Assembly: GCA_002812745.2 (NCBI GenBank)
Contig: NCSJ02000312.1
Span: forward strand, 1-50,699
Direction of reading: 5' to 3'
Length of the DNA: 50,699 nt
Source of the DNA: Scytalidium lignicola
Taxonomy: Eukaryota > Ascomycota > Leotiomycetes
Shown: positions 1 through 12,764 of the stretch, piece by piece
How the letters are laid out: each line of letters opens with the position of its first letter
Position numbering within the stretch: position 1 is the stretch's first letter
Made by a program: the position numbers and the translations under genes
The notes under the pieces: generated by a model
The model's database searches: none
The model's input: the letters and a program-made list of their open reading frames with translations, nothing else
Told to the model about the DNA's origin: nothing

Positions 1-831
1 AATATTATAAGTTAATTATTAGAATTATAATGTATTTTATCAAGTATATCTTACTTATACTTCCTTGTTAGTTTATATAAATTACTAACTAGGTTTTTGT
101 CTTTTANAAGTAATTACTTTTTACTATAAGTTACTTATAAGCCTTTTCTACTTCTTTAATAATAAATTTGGTTATAGATTAAGTAATAAGAAGTTTAATT
201 TAAAGCTTAAGTACAAAGACATTGTTAAGCAGAAGATAGACTTAATGAAGATGATTTAACAAGTAATAGTTTTATCAAATTACTAAAGTACTTATAAACT
301 GTTTTATTATAAGACTTTATTGTTTTATAATCTTATTATCCTTTTTTACTATTCTTTTCTTATAACCCTTTTTATAGACTAATTTAAGAAGAGTTTGCTT
401 TTATAATCTAATTAAATATAATTATAAAAAAAGTTGTAAAATCTAATCTTATAACAAGTTTTACTTGAAATTAATAATATATTATAAAATACTTATAAAA
501 TTATTCTTCATAATAATAACTAGCTAATTAATAAGCTTGAACATAAAATAAAGTATTAAGTTAAGACAAAGTTAAAATCTATTTACATTAATCTTAAAGA
601 TCTAATTCAAGGCTAGATTCTTATAATTATAATCAATTATATAAGACTTTTAAAGCAAGATCTCTTATAAACATAACCTTAAGCACCTTTATAAACAACT
701 TAAATATCTTTATAAACTTTACAAGAATCTTTGTAAAATCCTTTATAAGAATTTATATTATCTTTTATTTAATAAGTTTTAGTTAATGAATTAATTATAT
801 CTTCTAATATCTCTTTTAGATTAACATCTCA
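1..831. repeat. AT-rich, RIP-like degenerate DNA left of the copia element
   Basis: Very AT-rich sequence dominated by TAA, TTA, ATAA and TATAA words, with stops in every frame and no usable reading frame. The composition matches the interior of the adjacent copia element, so it is probably an older repeat eroded by RIP. I could not assign it to a family. It ends sharply at the copia target duplication TTTAC (832-836). Confidence 0.6.
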
Positions 832-836
832 TTTAC

Positions 837-1030
837 TGTCGGTTCACCTGTAGCACGAAGTACAGTACGCAATTATACGTAATATACTCGTTGTGTTATT
901 CCATGGTTGTTGTACGAATAAGGGTAGGAGGGCGAAGCTGTAAGAGCTTCGCTTGTTCCCACTACCTAATCAGGACTAGCTTACAAGGGCACGTGAATAT
1001 CATGTATACATAACCACTATTCTACTAACA
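837..1030 (-). repeat. 3' LTR of the copia element (barely mutated copy)
   Basis: Left terminal repeat, 194 bp. It is nearly free of RIP changes and closely matches the solo LTR at 19084-19283. It keeps a perfect 8-bp inverted repeat with a 5-nt loop (GCGAAGCT / AGCTTCGC, 932-952). The other LTR of this element (6845-7038) differs mainly by C-to-T and G-to-A changes. Confidence 0.88.
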
Positions 1031-1189
1031 CTAGAACTACTCTAAAAATGGCCGTACACTATAACTCCCAAAATGCTCAAATCCGTAGAGTTTTCCTAAT
1101 CGCATGCTAATTGCCTAATTAGGAATAACTCCAAATCCTTCCTCTGTACAATTCTCCGTTCCACCACCTACACCGTCACGTTCTACCTA

Positions 1190-1558
1190 TTCTACCACTT
1201 CCAATTGCACTTTATTCATATCCAACAGCTGTTTCAGAGCACTAGATGGCTTTCCTTTAGTCATGGAATCAGCTAGGTTTGTAATTCCTTCAATCTATTA
1301 TACTTCAACGATCTAACGTTGTTCATACGCCTAGCGGAAGCACATCATATCAATCATAAGCCACTTTTCCTGTGTGATTCCTAACTTGACAAGGCAATTG
1401 TACAATAACCTTGAATCCATACATATAACCAGTAAGAAGTCAATTTCAAGAATTCCTTCGATAGTTAACTTAATCATAACCCCCATATCAAATCCATAAG
1501 CTATTCTGTACAATTTTAAGGTCAAAACGCTATGTATAACCCTTTTGCACTTGATCAA
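1190..1558 (-). pseudogene. copia pol C terminus (RNase H) remnant
   Basis: Reading the minus strand from 1558 gives a copia-type RNase H end. The motifs include LKLYRIAYGFDMG, a CMDSRLLYNCLVKLG stretch holding a catalytic-type Asp, then QEKWLMIDMM. After in-frame stops the frame resumes with ITNLADSMTKGKPSSALKQL, the usual copia C-terminal ADxxTK segment, and ends at a stop about 160 bp short of the LTR. In-frame TAG/TAA/TGA codons are explained by C-to-T changes at Arg, Gln or Trp codons. This is the least AT-rich part of the element interior. Confidence 0.8.
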
Positions 1559-4500
1559 TGTTTAGTATAATATATTCACATTTATTTTACAGTTTACAAG
1601 TACTACAATGTAGCCAATTTATAATAATAAGTCTTTGTTGTTCATAAATAAAGTATTCATAAAGATTAATAGTTATAACATCTCCTTATCAAGCTTGATG
1701 AATTATATTCTCCTAACAACATTCTGGATTTACTATTATAAATGTTTATTCAACAATTTCATGTCTTCTTAACTAGGATCAATAGCTTAAGCAGCTATTA
1801 ATAGGTCATATAACACTTCTAATTAATAAACTGAAGTTATATATACTCCTTAAGTACATTGTATAATATATTACTCCTTGGTAATAAGGTTTTAACATAC
1901 AATTCCCCATAAGCTTGTTATAATAACTGATTTCCCAGTTACAAGCTGTAGATTAGCATACTAATACTCTTGAGTAAGTGAAATTCTAGTATTGTTCAGT
2001 TGTATAATACTTCTATTGAACTTGATTCCCTTGTTGATAATCAATGTTTTATATTCTTTTACCAGGAAGTTAGCCTTTTTCAACTGTTCTTACTTAAGTT
2101 TAACAAATTAAACATCTTTAATAAACAAGGTATTATTGATTTGAAGCCTTACAACACTAAAAGGTTTAATGTTATACAATAAGTAAAGGTTATATATTGA
2201 CAGTTTTATAACAAGCACTTCAACATAATAAGAGTAATAAGTTTAAAACTAATAGTTTCTAACTTCAAGGACTTTGTAAAGTAATTTTACAACTTGTAGA
2301 ATTGAACTTTCATAAAGACTAAGTTGTTTTATAAGCTTTAAAAGTAGTTATATATAAAAATCCTGATTTAACAAAGTAATAGACTATATATATACTTGTG
2401 AAATGTTTTATAAGTACAAGCTTATATCTTTATACTTTATAACAACAATACAAAGAATAATACACTGGTTAACATGTTGAATAATAAGTGATTAAGTTAA
2501 AACAAGCTTCTTCTTGTTGTCCTTATAAGCTTATACTACAAGGCATAACTTTTTGAAAGCTTTTTTAGTTCCTTTGTTTTTGATTTTGTCCATAAACCTA
2601 ACGTTGAATATGTATATATCATTAAGTATACTTTAAGGATTTACAATCTTGAAAACGCCTTTTTCAAGTAGTCCTGATATTTTAACTTGACATAAGGCTA
2701 CAAATTAAGGTTTTAATTCCTTATCTTATAAGAAAGTAGTAATTTCAAGGTATTTACAAGGTCTTTTACATCTTTACTTTACAAGTAACATTAGCAGTAG
2801 AGTAACAGTTATAGTCAACTTGTTAAGCTTCTCTTAATACTCTTCATTGGTTATAATTCTTAACTCTAGCTTTAGTAACTCAATTCCATCGATTTCTTCC
2901 ATAAATGTAAAGTATAATTTCATAACTGTTAACCTAAATAATATGTTCTCATATAGTAATACTAATATACATATTTCTCCGTTTATACTTACAAGCTTGT
3001 ATAACCTTTCCTAACTTCTGTTCTAACTTATGTTTCCTACTCTTTACACAAGAACATCTAAATTCAGTGATAAGTCATGAATAGTACTTATATCAAGGCT
3101 ATTATACACGTTGATCATGTCTTGTACTTGTTGTTTTACCTTGATTTTACTGATTTCCTCTATAGCTTTCTTGATTACTATAACTCTTTAGCTTATAGTT
3201 AAGGCTAAGGTATCAAGTTCTAACATATATAAGTAAGTACTGTAAATTAATAATATAAGGATAAGTCTGTTAAGTCTTATTAAATCATTAACAACCTTGA
3301 ACACTATTTGTAAAGTTATATCTTTGTCAAGATTATAAATTTCAACTGCAATTATCTAATAAGTATGTTGTACAAATACATAATATTATTCAACATAACC
3401 AATTAAGTTATGAACTTCTACTAGAATTACTTTCAAGGTTGTTTTTATAATTATAATACTTTGTTAGAACTCCTTACTAACAAAGTTCTTTCTAATATTA
3501 GTTATAATCTAGTCTAGAGGTTTTAAGTAAATGTTGATCTAATAAGCTTATAAAGTGTTCTAAATATACTTTGCACTGATATTCTAAAGTTATCTACTAG
3601 CCTAGTAACATATTCCTTCATTAATAATATGAAGTACAAGTTTACTGTCAATATAAAAGACATTAATAATAATAAAGTAATTAAAGTTGACATTATCTTA
3701 TAAGTTGAATTTAAATCTTCTTAATAACTTACTATAATATTAGCAATAAGTACAGAACTTGGTAAGGTATTCTAATATATCTTTGTTAATATCATAACTT
3801 GTATAGTCTAATATACACTGTAATCTGGCTATTAACAAATAACTAAAACGTTGGTATAAATATTATAGTTTTACATTAGTCAAGAAACAAAGGTTTTCCT
3901 TCAGTAAATCAAAAANCAAGAGTATATAAAGATATATCTTAAAGTAAAAANGTTATAACCAAATCGTCATATAACCAGAATACTTCTTTGTAAGGTAATA
4001 AGTAAGTTTATAAGGTTGTTAAAATATATACCTAATTAGTCTATATCCATTAAGTACAACAAAAAGAATATAGTCAACTTAACTACATAAAATTCAATTT
4101 GTCCAATTAGTATATTCACTAGTATAAAACTTATTGAAATTGTACTCTTAATTCCAAATTATACTATTATTATATCTTTAGTTATGATATTCAATATTAT
4201 AGTTTAGTCTACTCATTGTAAAGCTTCAAATTGACTATAATTAATTGTAAAATACTTTGTAACTCTTATATTAATCAAGATTCCATGAAATTATCTTGAA
4301 TTATACCTTGTTAAGCTCTTTATACTATACACTTCTATTATAGTTGTTATGAAGGTTTTTAAGTCAAGTTCTTAAAGGTAATTCTCAGTCGTTAACACCT
4401 TAGTAGTTAGTTGATATAAGAAAGTATTATTAACTAATTCTATAATAATTAATATAACTAATTTTACTAAGAAACTTCTATATAAGGTAAAGAACATAAT

Positions 4501-5194
4501 TATAATAAAGAATATAGTTTTAAGCTAATTAAGTTCCTCAAGGCCTGTTTTTACATTGTTATAAGTAAATAAAGTCTTGAAAGTAAGGCTTAATTTATCT
4601 TTTTCAAAGTTACTTCCTTTATAATTAACAACATATTATTTGAATTATTCATTAAAACATTATTCAAAACTATGAATATTAAAGTTAAATTTACTTATAT
4701 TTCTAGCTTTAAAACATGTTTTCTCCACATCTTACTCTTCTTGTAAATATTTCCATGATTAACACCTTTCCCTTTTGCATATAAAGCATCTTCCTTACAT
4801 TTAAGAATATAAAGTAATACATTTAAAACCTTGTGAATTAAATCATTAACTTATACTACAATTAATATAGTAATAACAATCTGTAAAGTAAGTTTCACTA
4901 TTATATTCTTATTCCTTTTTNCTTCTTGTATAATATAATAAACAAATAAAGTTTGTTAATAAGTTGCTTTAAGTCTCTTAATAAGTTTGAAATAACATAT
5001 CTACATACCAGAGATCCTTGGCAAATAATAATCAACTTCTCATAAAGAATATTAATTATCTTATAAGCTGGCTAAAGGCTATATTAAAACTCTTAAAGCT
5101 TGTTAATAAGTAATTGTATATTCTTAAGTATTGTTTTCCTAGAGTTTATAGTTATGATCAAGGCTAACGTTATGCCTTCTTATTCAGTATAAAT

Positions 5195-5470
5195 TCAACA
5201 ATAATATATAAATCCTTTGTAGAAGTTGTATAAGTAAGCATATACTTCTTCAAACATACATTTAACAAGGTTATTAACAATAAAATAACCTTTTGCTAAC
5301 CTTGTTAGCATAATAAAGAACACTTTGATATAGAATTCCTCTAACAATTCTACTTGTTCATAATAACTCTTAAAGATCATCAATTTGTATTTAAAACTAT
5401 TAATCACTTTATTGTACTTCTGGTCTTTTATGTACATCTTGACAATATTAAAGACTTGTTTTATATACAT
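5195..5470 (-). pseudogene. copia Gag remnant
   Basis: A 91-codon open stretch on the minus strand resembles the central part of fungal copia Gag. Recognisable pieces are KYNKVINSFKYKLMIF, followed by a leucine/isoleucine-rich MLTRLAKGYF segment and a terminal F-E-E-V...L-x-N-F-Y-K-G-F block, where intact elements read FEEAC...NFFEGP. Its place about 1.4 kb inside the right LTR agrees with Gag being first in a minus-strand element. Many Tyr/Ile/Lys/Asn codons reflect RIP. The remnant is broken on both sides. Confidence 0.6.
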
Positions 5471-6534
5471 AAACTAAGTTAAAGGTGATAATGATAAGCT
5501 AAGCTCATAATAAGAACTATAGTCTTATTACAACTTGTAAAACTGTTGATAATCATTTTAAAAGGTTATAAGGGTTAGAAAAATACTTAATTCCTAACTT
5601 ATATACATTAAACTAAAAACCTTAAGGTTGATTTAAATGTTTGTAAGGTAAATAATTATAAGAAGTATAATAATTACAAAAGTAATAAATCCTTTTTAGA
5701 AGTCTTAAAAAGTATGTTAAAAGTCTTCTTTGCTTTATAAGTGTTGTTCCTCCTCTTGTATGACATCCATAAAAGTCTAAATGATTATAATACTCTTAGT
5801 ATTGTATATTACATATATATTATTATAACAAAAGCAATTCTATAGGCTTTATATCTCTTTCTAGATAATAACCTTAAAGATATTGACTGTAAAGTTCTTA
5901 AAGTCCTCTTAGAATAAGTCTTATAAGTTTGTATTACTAATTCTGTCAAAGTAATACTCATAGACCTTAGTAGTTAAGTATTCTTGTATGTCCTTTATAA
6001 TAACATTCTTAAAGTTTATTCCTTATTCCCATTTCTTGATTAATATTATCCAATTTACCCTTATAATACTCTTTGTTACCCTTATAATAGTTTCCAGCTT
6101 ATTCTCTTCTATAATCCTTGTTATATCTCCTATTTCCACTATATTTCCTGTTATTCTTAAGCTTTATGTTGTTGTTTACTAGTACTAGCATAAGGTACTT
6201 AAGTAGTTAAAAAGCAAAACTGGTTATACTTAAGTATAAAGAGTATTTACTTATAAGTAATAAACTCCATAATCTTAAAAGCTTGAACAGATATCTTCAA
6301 AGGTATAATAACTTCTTAGTCTTCTTGATCATCACAATTCCATAAGCTCTTAAATTCTCTTGTATACTTGTAAAAGCTTATAATTCCATGATAAAAGTGA
6401 AGATAAGATNAAAAAATTATAGTTTTAACATGTTATTTCTAGTCTATAAGAAGAAGAATAAAGAATATAAATGGTTTTTAAATAGAAATTAATAAAAATA
6501 AGTTATAAAAGAGTAGTTTTTCAAATAGAATTAA

Positions 6535-6844
6535 TCAATTAATTAACTATGCAACTCTATAAGTAAACCACTTAACATCCAACCAAACATATTGTTTTTA
6601 GCAAAAACAAGTTTAACAACAACAATTACAAAAGTAAACTATCTGATATCCAACTAATCAAGTTGTAAGTTGGTAAATAACTGTTTCCCCCTTCAACTAG
6701 ATAGATTTCAACTTTGTAAGTAAACTGCTAAATGTCCAACCAAATAAAAGTTATAATCTCCTAAGATTCAACTTCAAAAGTAGACTACCTAATGTCTAAC
6801 TGATTAAACAATAATCTCCTGATCTGTATGTACAAACTGATTAA
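6535..6844 (-). repeat. degenerate tandem repeats in the copia leader
   Basis: Immediately inside the 5' LTR (minus orientation) there are four to five imperfect copies of a roughly 60-85 bp unit. On the minus strand each copy starts GTTGGA or GTTAGA, runs through a variable ATT-A-GT stretch to TTTACTT, then (A)AGTTG. On the plus strand the copies are seen as CCAACCAAA, CCAACTAATC, CCAACCAAAT and CTAACTGATT about 60-85 bp apart. They lie in the untranslated leader between LTR and Gag. Function unknown. Confidence 0.6.
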
Positions 6845-7038
6845 TGTCAATTCACCTATAACATAAAGTATAATACATAATTATACATAATATACTCATT
6901 GTACTATTCTATGATTGTTATACGAATAAAGGTAAGAAGGCAAAACTATAAGAGCTTCACTTGTTCTTACTACTTAATCAAGACTAACTTACAAAGGCAC
7001 ATGAATATCACATATACATAACCATTATTCTACTAACA
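6845..7038 (-). repeat. 5' LTR of the copia element (RIP-mutated copy)
   Basis: Right terminal repeat, same length (194 bp) as the left one. Nearly every difference is a transition of the RIP type: TGTCGG became TGTCAA, and CATGGTTG became TATGATTG. The stem of the LTR hairpin is broken. It is followed by TTTAC (7039-7043), matching 832-836. Confidence 0.88.
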
Positions 7039-7043
7039 TTTAC

Positions 7044-8900
7044 TAACCTTTATGNTTTTTAACACTTACTTTCATAGTCAAAGATATATAAAAGGAGTTA
7101 AAAAAAAAGAATTATAAACTAACTATTAATNAAAAAAACTAAAAAAAAAGGTAAAGAAGTTAATAATATCTAAAAAATAAAATAAAAGTATAATTCTCTT
7201 ATTGAAAAGTGATCTAGAATAAGGTTATAACTTGTATAACTTGTAAAAAGAGTAAAGAAGAAGTTATTTCCAAGTTAAAAGTAATAAAAGCTAATTATAA
7301 CCTTTAACATCTTATTATAAAGTTTAAAGAATATTTATAACAAAGTATATACTCTATTATAAAAGGATAATCTAGAAGAGGACATTAAAATATATAAGAA
7401 TAAAAAGAAAGTATTTCAAGAGTAATTCTTACTTGAATTATACTAAATTTTAGGTTTTTATAAATTAATATATAATGATAATTCATAAGTTATCATAAGA
7501 TTTCTAATAAGTTAAAAATATATTTATTATTTTATTATTAAGTTTGTAAATTGTTATAAAGACTTTATATATTATCATTATTATTCTTTTCTTCTCTTTT
7601 ACTAATTACCTTTTATTCAATAATGTTCACAAGTTCATATGTAGAATTTATAATATTAGTTAACATCTTTTTNAAACTAATAAAGAACATTTACTATATA
7701 ATAATTTTACTCTTAACATATTACTCAAAAGTAATAAACATTTCTTATAATAATTAGAAGAGTAATAAGCATAAGAACAACTTGATTATAAGGAAGGAAG
7801 TAACAACAGTTAAGAGAAGAAGAATAACATTAAATACAACTTGTAAATAATCAAACTAACTTGTTAATAAGCTGAGGATAATGAAAAAGATAAGTAAATA
7901 TTGTTATAATATTAATTTTACTTATAATAAGATCTTGTTATAACTTATAAACAATAATAATATTACTTTAAGAAGTAATAAAAGAGTTAGTAATTAAGGG
8001 AGTACAAGGATAAAAAGAGTAATTATAACTAACAAGAGTTATAATTAAAGCTTTAACAAGAGTTCTAACAAGAGTAAAAGTTATAATAAAAGCTTTAATA
8101 ATAATAATAGTAAAAGTAATAAGAGTAATAATAAGAATAAGAAGAAGATAATTATGAATATCTAAACATAAGTTAATAAACTCCTTATTCTTATTCATAA
8201 AGTAATATATAACTTATAAAAGAAGTAATAACTTCTTTTATTATTATAATAACAATTAGTATAAGCTTTATTAAAGTACCTTAGAACAAAGATATATTTT
8301 GTTTATATACTAAACTTATTTGTATAATGTATACAAGGTTGATCATTAATATAGTTAACAAGGAATCCTAGAAGAACCTTTATATTTATAAACTTGTTAG
8401 TCCTCAGAATGCAACTTGTACAAAGCATTGACTATTATAAGAGAAGAAGAATAACCAAAGTATATATAACACTTATAAGATAGTCTAGGAAGGTTAGAAG
8501 AGTAAGAATAACTAAAGGAGCTCTAAGAGCTTTAAGACTTCTAAAAGCCTTTAAAGTTAGATTAGAAGGAGTTATAATAGTAATTATAATAAAACTCTTA
8601 TTGGTAAAGTTAAAAGTTAAAGTAAAAGTGTAAAGACAGTTAATAAAGTTTCAAGATGACATGATAATAGTTTTGATAATAATTTTAATGATAGTAATAA
8701 TGATTTTGATAGTGATTTTAGTAAGAACTAAAGGAGAACAAAGTCAAGAGGTAAATTCTTAAATATATATATCTTCTATAAATATCAAAGAGTTTTTCAT
8801 AGTTGTAATATTAATATATATTATTACAAATAACCTTTAAATTCATTGTTATACTTAAGCTTTATTATACTCCTTTGTTAAGGCCTTTACAGGTCATATG
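7044..8900. repeat. AT-rich, RIP-like degenerate DNA right of the copia element
   Basis: AT-rich sequence without credible genes. It includes A/T homopolymers with single N characters and a triplet-like AATAATAAG-rich stretch around 8040-8140. An apparent frame on the minus strand at 7968-8198 is only Ile/Leu/Thr-rich low-complexity translation and is not accepted as a gene. The composition returns gradually to normal around 8900. Confidence 0.55.
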
Positions 8901-11900
8901 ATCAATGCTAAAAGAATGCTTACCCAAGTTGTTTATAAGTAGTAAAACACCTTTAACTCAACTATTTTGGATTTAAACAACTTTGTTCTAAAAATAACAT
9001 GTTCACAAAGCATCTACAAAACCTATATTCAATTTATATATCAATATTTATGGTGGTTATGGAATTGCAAACGTGTAAAGGTTATAACACTTATCCTATA
9101 ACACTGGTGAAATTACTATGCATTACAAGAAATTTCTCGTGTAAAGTCCCCCACGATAAGTTGTGCTTATGAATATATATTAAACACTCTATAACCATTT
9201 GTGAGCTATTTTCACCCCAACACTTGCAATTACTACCACATTATGCTAGTGCTGTCACTATCTCTGATATTATGGTCTGCAATTCTGTTTCTATTCAGCA
9301 GCTGACTTCAATGGCAATCAACAAGGGTTATTACCCTTCACATTAATCATATAATTGCCTACGACTATGTACAAAATGAGAAGGCTTTTACTAATTAAAT
9401 GAGAGGAACTGAAAATGTTAAACCGGCTGCATTCTATTATTCCCAAAGCTGTTATAACTTATAAACAGCTTGTAGAACAATTATCGGTGTTTTCGGTGGT
9501 AATTATTTACAACTCTTCTAATGTACATGTACAATGTAATGTTCATCAATCCAAGAAAGAGCCATGAATACCTTTTCACTATGTACTAAGCTACAATGAT
9601 ACATTCTCTCAATTTTAGCCCCTCATTTACAGCACTGCTAGTACCACTCTCCTATTCTTGATAAAACAAATTGGAAAGTCCTAATATAAGAGATCGCATT
9701 CATCTTTACACTTAGCCTTAACCTACTAAATCTTCACAGGCTTAAAATTAACTGCTTTAGTTGATTAGCAATCTTACCTGATTTTATTATATCGCAAAAA
9801 GTAAATTGTATATTTTTAATAATTGTAGATAGCAATCATCTCTGGACTGGTACTAACAGACTATGGTGGACGGTGTTGTAAGATGCCACACGGTAATTAA
9901 GGGGTTTTTACAGCCATAAAGAGAATTTTCCTTCTGTGAATCTGGGTGTCCAAAGATTGATTTGTATTGTATCGCTGTGTTAGTATAGGTATATATCATA
10001 ACCTCACTGTTGCGTGATTATATAGTGCCATCACCGTTAATTACTTGACCTTCCTTCTGTACTAACAGAAACCCTGATAAATACCCATAGCCTTATCAAC
10101 TTTTGCTTTTTGAGCTTGTGAGAATAGAGGGGTGGGAGAAAGGCAGTAACATAAAGTTACAGCGTTTATCAGATTGAATACTACAGTTTATAGAAAATAG
10201 TTTGTTTTTATTTTACATCACAGTAAAGGATCAACTTCAAGTTCTATGACATTATTAACTTTTTTTTTATGAGAAACACTTTATTCTCTTGAAATCTCTT
10301 AGATATCAACCTTCTCTTAACTGAATATGAGTGAAATGAACTGGATGGTTCTGTCTGGAGTAAAATGCAATAGGCTAAGGGGGAAAATTTAGATAAACAT
10401 CAGTAAGCAATACTAGCTAAATCCTTTAAGAATATTCTAGGAATAAGTTTGAAGGATATGATCCTCTGAATAATTGGACTATCTATAAAGCGAGAACGAA
10501 GATAGATCACACTGATATGTATGATTTTAAAAGTTAGCGTACTGGCGTTAGATGCGTCTTGCTACTAGGTGTTCCTTCCATGACCCCTGACTTGCTTCTT
10601 TAGCCTTAGCACTTACTACATACGTTCAACCTGCTCATCTCCCGCCTGTTAGTTGAGGAGACGTGCTAACTTCTTTTAGGCCCCCAGCACCTTATATGCA
10701 AACGCAACAGACTGGGGTAGACATGCCAGCCGCTATTCTGGTCTTAATTCTCCTTAGCTTCAAGACTCAACACTAGTCTCGTAACATTTGGGTCTCTTAA
10801 GATTGCCTTTCGGGTGTTGATCTGCAAAACCATCTTGTCAGCCCGCGTAGTATTTCCATACAACTAATAATTGCGCTTAGACCTAGAGAAAGCCCTAGAA
10901 TCAAGTTTGTACTATAGATTGTACTGTAGTTCTCCTACTCTGTATAGGATAGACAACTAACCAAACTCCAATACAGTACACTGTTCATGTGAGATATGAT
11001 AGGTGTAAGCCTGTGATTCTTTAACTACAACGCCCAACAGTTACTGCGTGATTGACCGCGTCAATAATCCGAAAATCCAGCTCTATTACATTTGGTCTAC
11101 TATAGCTAACAGTTTCCACATGCTGCTGCCTTCATCTAAGTCCCCATACAAACTTTACAGTTAGCAATTACTTAAAATTCCTATTGCATTTTAACATGGT
11201 ATCTATGATTTCATCAATCATTCTTCACACCTATGCAGACTGGGATGATCAGTTATTTCTCATTTAGGCCTGAACACTAAGTTATAGCGTTTAGCAATAT
11301 ATCAACCACGACGTTGATGAACCACAGACTCTTGAAGCTCCATGAGAACCTACAACAGTACAAGTCAATTCCAACGCAACAGCAATTACAGACCTAACTT
11401 TGCCTCAACTAGAGCTATATTGAAGGCTCCGGATTATATAACTGATGGCATGCGAACACAAGTGAATCGCAAGAGAATCACAATTCGCGTAAATATCATC
11501 CAGATCATCAATCGTGATTACTCCTACCTCCTCACACCCATCAAATCTATGCATATAGTCCTACAGCGAGTTAAAAACTGGTTTAACCCAAAGCAAGACG
11601 CAGTTAAACGCCGTTTTGCGGGATCAAACACACTCTAACTGGCTTGGGTACTGAGAGATTCTGCTATGATAGCCCAACGACTACCAGAATCTTGATAGAG
11701 GTAATTGTAATCCGAGCTCCTGCTGCATTTGCCTGGATCACGAGCTAGCTAGGCGTGTCGATTGTGGGTAAACCTGTGGGGGGTTTGTTTATGTCGTATC
11801 CGAAATTAGCTTTTACTCCTTCGCGAATTTCTAGTTCATACCATGTTGGTTCTTGCCAGCTACCAACTTCCTGTTTTAGAATCGGCTCAGTTCCAGCTAT

Positions 11901-12764
11901 GAGATATTTCTTGCGTGATCTTGAGTATTGAGGACCTTATCCTCTTGGCTGCCGTATCAGCCAAGAGCGTTGGGTATCCGTTGGAAACGCGCCTCCTTAT
12001 TCGAGATTAGCGTCGCTTCAATATTTATGGCCTTATACTGTATAAAACCTTATTTACTGATAGTATCGGGTCAATAATTTTGCCACAGCTCGTGTCATCG
12101 AATTACTTACAGAAACGGTCCGCAGAATAGATTGTCCGCCGATATACCGGATAGAAAGCGATATATCACGCTACTTTATTGGAAAATACCGTAATATTTT
12201 ACTGACATGCAGTAATCTCAATCCACATGAATACCCCCGAACATTGCTATGTAACTAAAATCGTAATGAAAATTTCCCCATAGTGGAGAAACCCAGGGGT
12301 AGACCAGCTTGTCCGAACAAGCGAAGATCCCTAACTGCACGATTGCTCATAACCTTATATATATATATGCTGTAATAAAGTTTTTTTTGGGAAATTCCTT
12401 CAATTCAACCTAGAGTTATGGTGTCTGCGAGGTTGTTTGATCCAGTATTGAAGAGTATTTCCCTCGATATGCCCTGTTCCACTTGCCACGGTCATGCATA
12501 GGATAACGGCTAGATTAAGAAGGTGATCCAGACACTCGAGTTCCAGCATAGTCACACCTTCCTGATATAGCCGTCAGCCAAGGTTCAGGCCTGCAACACT
12601 ACACCTTGTGAATATTGCGAATAGTCGCTACGATAAGACGTGCGATGGCAGGTAATTCGCCTCAAGTATGAATGTTCATATAAAGGTTAGCACCGCCAGG
12701 ACAACGAGATAGTGCTTGTATTGCTCCCCTGAAGTTCAGATGATCGCCATTGCTTCTACGCAGC
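8901..12764. other. gene-poor intergenic DNA
   Basis: About 3.9 kb of ordinary base composition with many stops in all frames. The longest open stretch (11342-11638, plus, 98 codons) has no recognisable motif, no signal peptide and no intron partner. No tRNA, rRNA or transposon signature was seen. A short AT dinucleotide run lies at 12357-12370. The last part probably holds the promoter of the transporter gene that starts at 12765. Confidence 0.5.

Larger units (their letters stand above)
837..7038 (-). mobile_element. Ty1/copia LTR retrotransposon, complete but RIP-inactivated
   Basis: Two 194-bp LTRs (837-1030 and 6845-7038) begin TGTC and end AACA as read on the plus strand. They are flanked outside by the same 5-bp target duplication TTTAC (832-836 and 7039-7043), so this is one complete insertion of 6.2 kb. 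Coding remnants read on the minus strand: Gag-like residues near the right LTR (5195-5470) and the RNase H C terminus near the left LTR (about 1190-1558). The 5' LTR is therefore the right one. The interior between about 1560 and 6535 is extremely AT-rich with stops everywhere, as expected from RIP. Autonomous transposition is impossible from this copy. Family assignment rests on the Gag/RNase H order and residues. Confidence 0.9.

Noticed and set aside
7968..8198. A 76-codon hydrophobic frame on the minus strand in the AT-rich block
   Set aside because: Ile/Leu/Thr low-complexity translation of AATAATAAG-type repeats in RIP-mutated DNA; no family features.
1..9000. CRISPR-like or bacterial-type repeat arrays
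   Set aside because: The regular AT-rich words are RIP products and the only real array (6535-6844) is degenerate and inside a retrotransposon leader; introns and gene families show eukaryotic DNA.
11342..11638. 98-codon frame on the plus strand upstream of the OPT gene
   Set aside because: No motif, no splice partner, no composition shift; likely chance.
9000..12700. Possible tRNA or other RNA gene in the gene-poor stretch
   Set aside because: No box A/box B pair or cloverleaf-like arrangement could be found by eye.
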